Assembly: GCF_008704205.1 (NCBI RefSeq)
Contig: NZ_VXLC01000010.1
Coordinates: 62,001 to 126,000 of the forward strand
Reading direction: 5' to 3'
Origin: Nocardia colli
Lineage (GTDB): Bacteria; Actinomycetota; Actinomycetes; Mycobacteriales; Mycobacteriaceae
Length of the DNA stretch: 64,000 bases
The notes below the pieces were generated by a model. That model was not told where the DNA came from, ran no database searches, and saw only the letters and a list, made by a program, of their open reading frames with translations. The translations under genes were made by a program, and so were the position numbers. Below, piece after piece: positions 57,737 through 64,000 of this stretch; positions within the stretch are counted from its first letter, which is position 1; each line of letters opens with the position of its first letter.

Positions 57737-58977
57737 GAAAGCCACGCCGGATGGCCATGCTGATGGTGGGTCTCGCCGTGGCGCTGGGCAGCTCGGGTTG
57801 TGAGTGGGACGGGCTGAACTCGCTGCCGATGCCGGGCACCGAGGGCACCATGGACGGCGCTTACAAGGTGCGCATCCAGATGCCGAATGTGACCACGCTG
57901 ACCAGGAATTCACCGGTCCGGGTCGACGACGTGACCGTCGGGACCGTGTCGAACATCGAGGTGGAGGGCTGGCACGCGCTGGTCACCGTCACGTTGAACC
58001 CGAGCGTGCGGCTGCCCGCCAACGCGGTCGCCAAGATCGGCCAGACCAGTCTGCTGGGCAGCAACCACATCGAGCTCGCGCCGCCGAGTGACGCTGTGCC
58101 GCAAGGACAGTTGAAGGACGGCGACCTGATTCCGCTGGAGCGGGCCGGCGCCTTTCCGACGACCGAGCAGGTGCTCTCGTCGCTGTCGGTGGTGCTCAAC
58201 GGCGGCGGCATCTCGCAGCTGGAAACCATTACCCGCGAACTGAATTCCGCGCTCAGCGGCCGGGCCGACGACATTCGCGATCTGCTGCCGCAGCTCAACG
58301 AGCTGACCACCAACCTGGACAAGCAGCGCAACGACATCATCGCGGCGATGAGCGGACTCGACCGCCTGGGCGGCCAGCTGGCCCAGCAGCGCGACGTGGT
58401 CGCCGCCGCGATCGAGCGGATCCATCCCGCGCTCACCGTGCTCGCCGACCGCACCAAGAACATCACCGCGACGATCAACGCGCTCGGTGACCTCAGCGAC
58501 GTCACCGACCGGCTCATCGCCAGCAGCGGCGACAACCTGAAGGCCAACCTGCGCAGCCTCGCCCCCGTCCTGCAGACGCTGGCCGATACGGGGAACAACC
58601 TGGTCGAGTCGCTGAAGATCATCCCGACCTTCCCGTTCCCGATGAAGAACCTCGACAAAGCGATCATGGGCGATTACTTGAACCTGTTCATCACGGTCGA
58701 CCTCACCGGAAAGCGGTTGGACAGCAACTGGTTGACCGGCACGCCGCTCGGTGGCCGATTCGGCGGCGTCGAGGGCGTGATCGGCAGTTTCGCGCCGGAC
58801 ACCGCGACGCAGAGCGGGAATCCGGCGACCGGACCCTTGCAGCCGACGCCCGCCCCGGGCGCCCAGCCGACGCCGACCATTCCAGGCCTGCCGCCGATTC
58901 CGGGTCTGCCCGCCATCCCCGGGCTGACCGTGCCGATGCCGGGAGACACTGCGCCACAAGGGGGTCCGGGCCGATGA
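57733..58977 (+). CDS. mce4E: Mce4E, lipoprotein MCE subunit (LprN-like)
   Basis: A 414-residue MCE protein with a lipoprotein signal: MLMVGLAVALGSSGC with lipidated Cys23. The MCE domain follows (YKVRIQMPNVTTLTRNSPVR, VDDVTVGTVSNIEVEGWHAL), then helical tube and a Pro/Ile-Pro repeated end (IPGLPPIPGLPAIPGLTVP). The E subunit is the lipoprotein (LprN in M. tuberculosis Mce4). ATGA at both ends. Confidence 0.94.
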   Translation: MRKPRRMAMLMVGLAVALGSSGCEWDGLNSLPMPGTEGTMDGAYKVRIQMPNVTTLTRNSPVRVDDVTVGTVSNIEVEGWHALVTVTLNPSVRLPANAVAKIGQTSLLGSNHIELAPPSDAVPQGQLKDGDLIPLERAGAFPTTEQVLSSLSVVLNGGGISQLETITRELNSALSGRADDIRDLLPQLNELTTNLDKQRNDIIAAMSGLDRLGGQLAQQRDVVAAAIERIHPALTVLADRTKNITATINALGDLSDVTDRLIASSGDNLKANLRSLAPVLQTLADTGNNLVESLKIIPTFPFPMKNLDKAIMGDYLNLFITVDLTGKRLDSNWLTGTPLGGRFGGVEGVIGSFAPDTATQSGNPATGPLQPTPAPGAQPTPTIPGLPPIPGLPAIPGLTVPMPGDTAPQGGPGR

Positions 58978-60401
58978 CGCTCACCCGATTCGTCCGCATC
59001 CAGCTGTCTATCTTCGCCGTGCTCACGGTGATCGGCCTGGTGATCATGGGCGGGGTGTATGTGAAGGTGCCCGCGATGTTCGGCATCGGCCGCTACGACG
59101 TCACGGTGCAGCTGGCGGCGACGGGTGGTCTCTACCCGACCGCCAACGTCGCCTACCGCGGCACCAATGTCGGTGTGGTGCAGGATGTCCGGCTCACCAC
59201 CAGCGGGGTCGAGGCGAAGCTGTCCATCGACAGCGACTACAAGGTCCCCGCGGACGTCAACGCCTGGGTGCGCAGCGTCTCCGCGATCGGCGAGCAGTAC
59301 GTCGACCTGATCCCGCCCGACCACCCGGCCGGCCGGAACCTGGCCGACGGCGCGGTGATTCCGGTGGGCCGCACCAAACTTCCGCAAGATGTCGGCACGC
59401 TGCTCGACCAGTCCGATCGGCTGCTGTCCAGCGTCGCCGACACCCGGCTGCGGCAGGTGATCGACGAGGCATTCAAGGCGTTCAACGGCGCGGGACCCGA
59501 CCTGCAGCGATTCATCGACTCGGCGTCGCTGCTGGTGCAGGAGGCGCAGAACAGCGCGGAACCGACGAAGAAGCTGCTCGACCAGATCGGACCGCTGCTG
59601 GACACCCAGATCGAGTCCGACGCGGCCATCCGGTCCTGGACCAGCGACCTGGCCACGGTCACCGATCAGCTGCGCGCGCACGATCCGTCGCTGCGTAATG
59701 TGCTGCGTGACGGGCCGTCCGCGATGCAGCGGGTCAGCGCCCAGTTCGAATCGCTGCGCCCGACCCTGCCGCTGCTGCTGACCAACCTGGTCAGCACCGG
59801 ACAGGTCGGCGTCACGTATCACGCTGGGCTGGAACAACTCCTGGTCGTCTTCCCGCCGCTGATCGCGGCATTGCGGACGATCATCCGCGGACCGGTGGAA
59901 TACGGCGCCATGGTCGACTTCATGGTGGTGGTCAACGACCCGCCCGCCTGCACGACCGGCTTCCTGCCGCCCAACGAACGACGCTCGCCGAGCGAGCTGG
60001 ATTCGATCCCCTCCCCGCCCGGCCTGTACTGCAAAGTGCCGCAGGACTCGCCGATCGACGTGCGCGGCATCCGCAACACGCCGTGCGCCGAATTCCCCGG
60101 CGTGCGAGCGCCGACCCCCGAGCTCTGCCGGACCGGTTACGTCCCGGAAGGGGACAACCCCGCGTTCGGCCCGCCGCGACCGGTAGCCCCGGCCTCCGCG
60201 CCGGTCGCACCGGGGACGACACAGGTGGCACCCGCCGCGTACGGCACCGGCACGCCCGCTGCCGCGAGATCCTATGACCCGTCCACCGGCCAGTACATCG
60301 GCCCGGACGGCCGCACCTACCGACAGGGCGATATCGGACCGGGCGGTTCGGGCACGGTACCGTCGAGCTGGCAGGCGATGCTCGAGGAGCAGCAACGATG
60401 A
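58974..60401 (+). CDS. mce4F: Mce4F, MCE protein of the steroid importer
   Basis: A 475-residue MCE protein: N-terminal TM (IQLSIFAVLTVIGLVIMGGV), MCE domain (DVTVQLAATGGLYPTANVAY, RGTNVGVVQDVRLTTSGVEA), helical region, paired Cys (PPACTTGFL, GLYCKVP) and a disordered Ala/Pro end (APASAPVAPGTTQVAPAAYG) followed by DPSTGQYIGPDGRTYRQGD. It is the last MCE subunit; ATGA with mam4A. Confidence 0.94.
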   Translation: MTLTRFVRIQLSIFAVLTVIGLVIMGGVYVKVPAMFGIGRYDVTVQLAATGGLYPTANVAYRGTNVGVVQDVRLTTSGVEAKLSIDSDYKVPADVNAWVRSVSAIGEQYVDLIPPDHPAGRNLADGAVIPVGRTKLPQDVGTLLDQSDRLLSSVADTRLRQVIDEAFKAFNGAGPDLQRFIDSASLLVQEAQNSAEPTKKLLDQIGPLLDTQIESDAAIRSWTSDLATVTDQLRAHDPSLRNVLRDGPSAMQRVSAQFESLRPTLPLLLTNLVSTGQVGVTYHAGLEQLLVVFPPLIAALRTIIRGPVEYGAMVDFMVVVNDPPACTTGFLPPNERRSPSELDSIPSPPGLYCKVPQDSPIDVRGIRNTPCAEFPGVRAPTPELCRTGYVPEGDNPAFGPPRPVAPASAPVAPGTTQVAPAAYGTGTPAAARSYDPSTGQYIGPDGRTYRQGDIGPGGSGTVPSSWQAMLEEQQR

Positions 60402-61141
60402 GCGAGAAAAACGCAGATCAGCACCGGACGCGGCGACGCGCGGTGCGCTCGGTGGGTCCGCCGGTCGAGGAGACCACGGGCGCCGCGGTGACGTCGGTTC
60501 CGGTACCGGCTTCCACCTCGGCGACAACCGACACGAAGGCCGCGGCACCGGTCGACGCGGTTGTCGCCGAAGACTCGGTGGACGGCAAGGTGATCGACCT
60601 CGCCAAGGGCGTGCCCGCCGCCGAAGCGCAGGACGCCGATACCGCGCGGGCCCGGCCCGGGACGTGGCGCATCGTCGGCGTTGCCGCGGCCGCGGTCCTG
60701 GTGCTCGCATTGCTGGTCGGCGCGGGCTTCGCGGGTATGAAGGTGCGTTCGATCGACGCCCGCGACGACCGCCGCGCCGAATACGAGCAGACCGCGCGGC
60801 AGGCCATCCTGAACCTCACCACCATCCGCGCCGATTCGGCCAAGGCCGACATCGACCGGATCCTCTCGGTCGCCTCCGGCCAGTTCAAGAACGAATTCGA
60901 CGGGCGGGTCGACCCGTTCATGAATATCGTGCAGCAGGCCAAGGTGGTCTCCAACGGCGAGATCGTCGACGCGGCGCTGGAGAACGACAGCGACGACTCC
61001 GCGACGGTGCTGGTCGCGGCCAAGCAGTCGCTCACCAACGCAGGCCAGCAGGGCGAGCAGACCCGGTTCTATCGCTTCCGGGTCACCGTGAGCAGCGGCG
61101 ACTCCGGCATGACGGTTTCGAAGGTGGAGTTCGTCGGATGA
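60398..61141 (+). CDS. mam4A: Mce-associated membrane protein Mam4A (Rv3493c-like)
   Basis: A 247-residue Mce-associated protein: a disordered, Thr/Ala-rich cytoplasmic N-terminus (~85 residues), single TM (IVGVAAAAVLVLALLVGAGF) and a periplasmic NTF2-like domain (RAEYEQTARQAILNLTTIRA, ADSAKADIDRILSVASGQFK, ..VLVAAKQSLTNAGQ). Mam proteins stabilise or complete the Mce complex. ATGA overlaps on both sides place it firmly in the operon. Confidence 0.9.
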   Translation: MSEKNADQHRTRRRAVRSVGPPVEETTGAAVTSVPVPASTSATTDTKAAAPVDAVVAEDSVDGKVIDLAKGVPAAEAQDADTARARPGTWRIVGVAAAAVLVLALLVGAGFAGMKVRSIDARDDRRAEYEQTARQAILNLTTIRADSAKADIDRILSVASGQFKNEFDGRVDPFMNIVQQAKVVSNGEIVDAALENDSDDSATVLVAAKQSLTNAGQQGEQTRFYRFRVTVSSGDSGMTVSKVEFVG

Positions 61142-61638
61142 CACTTCGTGGAATGACCAAGCGCGGCAAGATCTTCCTGGCCACGCTGAGCGTGCTCGCC
61201 CTCGCGGCGATCGTGGTGCTCGGCGTCAGCGGCTACCGGATCTGGAACGACGACCAGGCCGAGCAGGCCCGCAAGGACGCGGTGACCGCCGCGAGCCGGA
61301 CCGTCTCGGCCATGTTCACCTACGACTTCCAGACGGTGGACAAGGAACTGCCGAAGGCGGCCGACAACCTCTCGCCGAAGTTCAAGGACGACTACCTCAA
61401 GCTCATCGAGCAGGCGATCGCCCCGGGCGCCAAGGAGAAGCAGCTCAACGTCAAGGCGACCACGCAGGCGGGCGGCGTCGTTTCCGGCGACAAGTCGAAG
61501 GTGGTCGTGCTGCTGTTCCTGAATCAGGTGACCACCAGCAAGGATTCGCCGGAGGGCACGACCACGGGCAGCCGGGTCCGGGCCACGGTGGAGAAGGACG
61601 GCGATCGCTGGCTGGTGGATCAGGTCACGCCGGTTTAG
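61138..61638 (+). CDS. mam4B: Mce-associated membrane protein Mam4B (Rv3492c-like)
   Basis: A 166-residue single-pass protein: TM IFLATLSVLALAAIVVLGVS near the N-terminus, then a periplasmic NTF2-like domain (AASRTVSAMFTYDFQTVDKE, LSPKFKDDYLKLIEQAIAPG, KVVVLLFLNQVTTSK, VEKDGDRWLVDQVTPV). Last gene of the mce4 operon, 13 bp from the convergent histidine kinase stop. Same fold as Mam4A. Confidence 0.9.
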   Translation: MTLRGMTKRGKIFLATLSVLALAAIVVLGVSGYRIWNDDQAEQARKDAVTAASRTVSAMFTYDFQTVDKELPKAADNLSPKFKDDYLKLIEQAIAPGAKEKQLNVKATTQAGGVVSGDKSKVVVLLFLNQVTTSKDSPEGTTTGSRVRATVEKDGDRWLVDQVTPV

Positions 61639-61651
61639 TCGAAAACGGCTG

Positions 61652-63109
61652 TCACGCGGTCGTTTCGCGCGGCAGCCGGACGGTGAAGGTGGTGCCGGCA
61701 CCCTCGGTGCTGCGCACATCGACCGAGCCGCCGTGCGCGGTGACCAGCGCCTGCACGATGGACAGGCCGAGGCCGGTGCCGCCGCTGGTCCGGGCGCGGG
61801 AGTTGTCCGTGCGGTAGAAGCGTTCGAAGATGCGGTCGGCCTCGTCGGCGGGTAGGCCGGGGCCGGTGTCGGCAACCTCGAGCAGGACTTCGTCGGCGGT
61901 AGGGGTGAGCCGGACGGCGACCGCGGCCTCCGGCGGGGTATGCGTGAGCGCGTTGTTGAGCAGGTTGGCCAGCACCTGGCGCAGCCGGGTCTCGTCGCCG
62001 ACGATCTCCAAAGTGCCCTCGCCGGTTTCGATTTCGAGTTCGATGCGGCGGCTGGACCCGTCCGGATCCGCGGCCGCGGCCATCGCCCGTGCGCTGTGCA
62101 CGGCATCGCTGGCCACGGCGAGCAGATCGACCTGACCCTGCTCCAATGGGCGCTGTGCGTCCAGCCTGGCCAGCATCAGCAGGTCCTCGACCAGAATGCC
62201 CATCCGTTGCGATTCGCGTTCGATGCGGTCCATGAAGAGGTCGGGATCGGTGGTCGCGCCCTGGCGGTAGAGCTCGGCGAAACCGCGAATAGTGGTGAGC
62301 GGCGTGCGCAATTCGTGGCTGGCGTCGGCGACGAACTGGCGCATCTTCGCCTCCGACCGCTTGGCCGCCGCCTCCGAGGCCTCGGTCTTGGCGAACGCCT
62401 GCTGGATCTGGGTGAGCATGCCGTTGAGCGATCTGGACAGCCGGTCGACCTCGGTGTTGCTGCCGCGCACCGGAACTCGCCGATACAGGTCGCCGCGGGC
62501 GATGGCGGCGGCGGTGTTCTCCACCCGCAGCAGCGGGCGCAGACTGCGCCGGATCACGAAGTAGGCGGCGAAAGCCAGCGCGGTCAGCACGATCAGCCCG
62601 ACCACCAGTTCCAGCATCACCAGGCGTTGCACGATCTCGAAGTTCTGATTGAGCGGCAGCGCGACCGTGGTGGTGCCGTCCGGCACCCGGACGGTCAGGG
62701 TCCGCCACTCGATCGGGCCGCCGCCGACCGAGCGCACGGTCATCGGGCCGATCTGCGGCGAATCCGGAAGGGCCGGTTCGGCATCGAGGCCGAACGCCTT
62801 GATCACGTAGACCCGTCCGTCGTCCTGCACCGACCGGACGTAGAACTGGCTGGTGTGCCGCGGATCGCCGGGCAGGCTGGGCGGCGGGGGCACCCGGCGG
62901 CGCGACCATTCGATCGCGCCGTTGCGCAGCTGCTGATCGGTGCGATCGGTCAGCGAGCGTTCCAGGCCGGAGGTGACCACCATGCCGGAGATCAGCAGCC
63001 CGAGTCCGGCCGTGGCGACCAGGATCAGCATCAGGGTCACCCGCAGCGGGATCGCCGACAGCACACCGGAGGTCTTGGCGCGCAGCGCCGCGATCCGGCC
63101 CCGGGTCAT
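61652..63109 (-). CDS. phoR: Sensor histidine kinase PhoR-like
   Basis: A 485-residue kinase: TM1 ~23-47 (VTLMLILVATAGLGLLISGM), extracytoplasmic sensor ~48-163, TM2 ~164-187, HAMP (RRSLRPLLRVENTAAAIARG), H-box FVADASHELRTPLTTIRG with phospho-His265, N-box LLNNALTHTPPEA and G-boxes DTGPGLPADEADRIFERFYR and GTGLGLSIVQALV. Its start overlaps the response-regulator stop (ATGA). Partnered with a regulator very similar to PhoP of M. tuberculosis. Convergent with mce4. Confidence 0.9.
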   Translation of the reverse strand: MTRGRIAALRAKTSGVLSAIPLRVTLMLILVATAGLGLLISGMVVTSGLERSLTDRTDQQLRNGAIEWSRRRVPPPPSLPGDPRHTSQFYVRSVQDDGRVYVIKAFGLDAEPALPDSPQIGPMTVRSVGGGPIEWRTLTVRVPDGTTTVALPLNQNFEIVQRLVMLELVVGLIVLTALAFAAYFVIRRSLRPLLRVENTAAAIARGDLYRRVPVRGSNTEVDRLSRSLNGMLTQIQQAFAKTEASEAAAKRSEAKMRQFVADASHELRTPLTTIRGFAELYRQGATTDPDLFMDRIERESQRMGILVEDLLMLARLDAQRPLEQGQVDLLAVASDAVHSARAMAAAADPDGSSRRIELEIETGEGTLEIVGDETRLRQVLANLLNNALTHTPPEAAVAVRLTPTADEVLLEVADTGPGLPADEADRIFERFYRTDNSRARTSGGTGLGLSIVQALVTAHGGSVDVRSTEGAGTTFTVRLPRETTA

Positions 63110-63843
63110 TTCCCAGCCGACCGGCTGCGACTCGGCGCGCGCATCACATAGCCGACCCCGCGCAGCGTGTGAATGAGCCGCTCGTCGCCGGTGTCGACCT
63201 TCTTCCGCAGGTACGACACATAGGTCTCGACCACGCCGACCTCGCCGCCGAAGTCGTAGCGCCACACGTGATCGAGGATGCGCGGCTTGCTCAGCACCGT
63301 GCCCGCGTTGACCATGAAGTAGCGCAGCAGGGTGAACTCGGTGGGGGAGAGCGCGACCGGCTCGCCCGCCTTCCACACCTCGTGCGTGTCGTCGTCGAGT
63401 TCGATGTCCTCGAACCGCAGCCGGGAACTCTCCCGCTGCGGCGCGGCGTGACCCGCGCGGCGCAGAATCACCCGCAGCCGGGCCACCACTTCTTCGAGGC
63501 TGAACGGCTTGGTCACGTAGTCGTCGGCGCCGAGGGTGAGGCCGGTGATCTTGTCCTGCACCTCGTCGCGCGCGGTCAGGAACAGCACGGGAGAGTCGAT
63601 GCCGTCGGCGCGGAGCCGGCGCAGCAGGCCGAAGCCGTCCATGCCGGGCATCATCACGTCGACGATCAGCGCCTGCGGCCGGAAACTGCGCGCCTTGTCC
63701 AGCGCCTGCGCCCCGTCGACCGCCGTGTCCACCGCGAAACCCTGGTAGCGCAGGCTCACCGCGAGCAGCTCCACGATCATCGGCTCGTCGTCGACCACCA
63801 GCACCCGCGCCTCGGGTGCCTGCTCCGCAGGCGCACCACTCAT
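63106..63843 (-). CDS. phoP: OmpR-family response regulator PhoP-like
   Basis: A 245-residue OmpR/PhoB regulator: receiver with acidic pair VLVVDDEPMIVELLAVSLRY, phospho-Asp62 in LIVDVMMPGMDGFGLLRRLR, Lys112 in DDYVTKPFSLEEVVARLRVI; winged HTH with SPTEFTLLRYFMVNAGTVLS, HVWRYDFGGEVGVVETYVSY and IHTLRGVGYVMR. These segments are nearly those of M. tuberculosis PhoP. Start ATG 63843; an in-frame start further upstream (63885) is less likely. First gene of a two-gene operon with phoR. Confidence 0.91.
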   Translation of the reverse strand: MSGAPAEQAPEARVLVVDDEPMIVELLAVSLRYQGFAVDTAVDGAQALDKARSFRPQALIVDVMMPGMDGFGLLRRLRADGIDSPVLFLTARDEVQDKITGLTLGADDYVTKPFSLEEVVARLRVILRRAGHAAPQRESSRLRFEDIELDDDTHEVWKAGEPVALSPTEFTLLRYFMVNAGTVLSKPRILDHVWRYDFGGEVGVVETYVSYLRKKVDTGDERLIHTLRGVGYVMRAPSRSRSAGK

Positions 63844-63909
63844 GGGTTCATAGTCCGTTATCCGCCTGCGAACTTGCTGGACCAAACCTGGGTGATTCCT
63901 GTGAACGGT

Positions 63910-64000
63910 TTACCGCGACGGCTGGCGCTCCTCGGGGTAGGTGTCGTCGTCGGTCAGCAGCGCGCTGCCCGCGACCTGACCCTGGGCGAGGGCCTCGAGG
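63910..64000 (-). CDS. C-terminal fragment of a gene running off the right edge
   Basis: On the minus strand the last 29 codons of an open frame enter from the window edge (LEALAQGQVAGSALLTDDDT, then YPEERQPSR and a TAA at 63910-63912). The composition looks coding. Too short to assign; it lies 66 bp upstream of phoP. Confidence 0.5.
   Translation of the reverse strand, partial: LEALAQGQVAGSALLTDDDTYPEERQPSR

Noticed and set aside
58674..60710. A 678-residue antisense frame over mce4E and mce4F
   Set aside because: Shadow translation opposite two well-supported MCE genes; low-complexity and without motifs.
1..64000. tRNA, rRNA, prophage or insertion-sequence genes
   Set aside because: Looked for tRNA-like cloverleaf ends, transposase and integrase motifs and terminal repeats; none was recognised by eye. 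A tRNAscan or ISfinder run could still find small ones.

Overview
The window is about 64 kb of high-GC actinobacterial DNA. GTG starts, 4-bp stop/start overlaps, leaderless-looking starts and an intact mce operon next to KstR/KstR2-type operators point to a mycolic-acid actinomycete, most likely Nocardia (Rhodococcus or Mycobacterium relatives are the alternatives). Gene content and order closely follow the cholesterol/sterol catabolic region of Mycobacterium tuberculosis (roughly Rv3492c-Rv3565), with several local insertions. Family and synteny assignments here are from recalled knowledge of those proteins, not from a database search.

Layout. (1) 0-5 kb, flank: a Rossmann-fold dehydrogenase fragment, an AraC regulator, a Phd/RelE toxin-antitoxin pair, a DUF427 protein and a MarR-MFS efflux operon. 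(2) 5-25 kb, the KstR2 (HIP, rings C/D) regulon: fadE33-fadE32-fadE31-echA-fadD3 on the minus strand, divergent from fadE30-ipdF; then a hypothetical gene, kstR2-fadA6, a LysR-controlled beta-propeller/dehydrogenase pair, a YbjQ protein, ipdC-ipdB-ipdA-echA20 on the minus strand, divergent from two SDR genes. Three KstR2-like palindromes sit at the three expected promoters. (3) 25-28.3 kb, an inserted block: a secreted protein with an elastin-like GSAxV pentapeptide array, an ImmA/IrrE-type HELGH peptidase, a 7-TM protein and an EspR-like DNA-binding protein. (4) 28.6-43.7 kb, the KstR sterol side-chain block: fadA5, cyp125, an NTF2-like protein, two luciferase-like (F420-type) oxidoreductases, ltp3, ltp4, a DUF35 partner, an acyl-CoA synthetase, an ECF sigma factor, a glyoxalase-fold protein, echA19, fadD19 and a thioesterase-fold protein. 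(5) 43.8-47.4 kb, unrelated accessory genes: a membrane-anchored unknown, a TetR/FAD-monooxygenase switch and a secreted Ala-rich protein. (6) 47.5-61.6 kb: fadE27, fadE26, fdxD and hsd4A, then the complete mce4 import operon (yrbE4AB, mce4A-F, mam4A, mam4B). (7) 61.6-63.8 kb: a PhoPR-like two-component system, then a gene fragment at the edge.

How it works together. Mce4 imports sterol. CYP125 oxidises the side-chain terminus; FadD19 and other synthetases activate it; FadE26/27, EchA19, Hsd4A and FadA5 carry out beta-oxidation; and the Ltp3/Ltp4/DUF35 set probably handles C24-branched (plant sterol) side chains. The leftover propionyl-hydrindane (HIP) is activated by FadD3 and broken down by FadE30, IpdF, IpdC, EchA20, IpdAB, FadE31-33 and FadA6. 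Eight 14-bp palindromes fit or nearly fit the KstR consensus. The ring A/B genes (kstD, kshAB, hsaABCD), chsE1E2, chsH1H2, ltp2 and kstR itself are not in the window.
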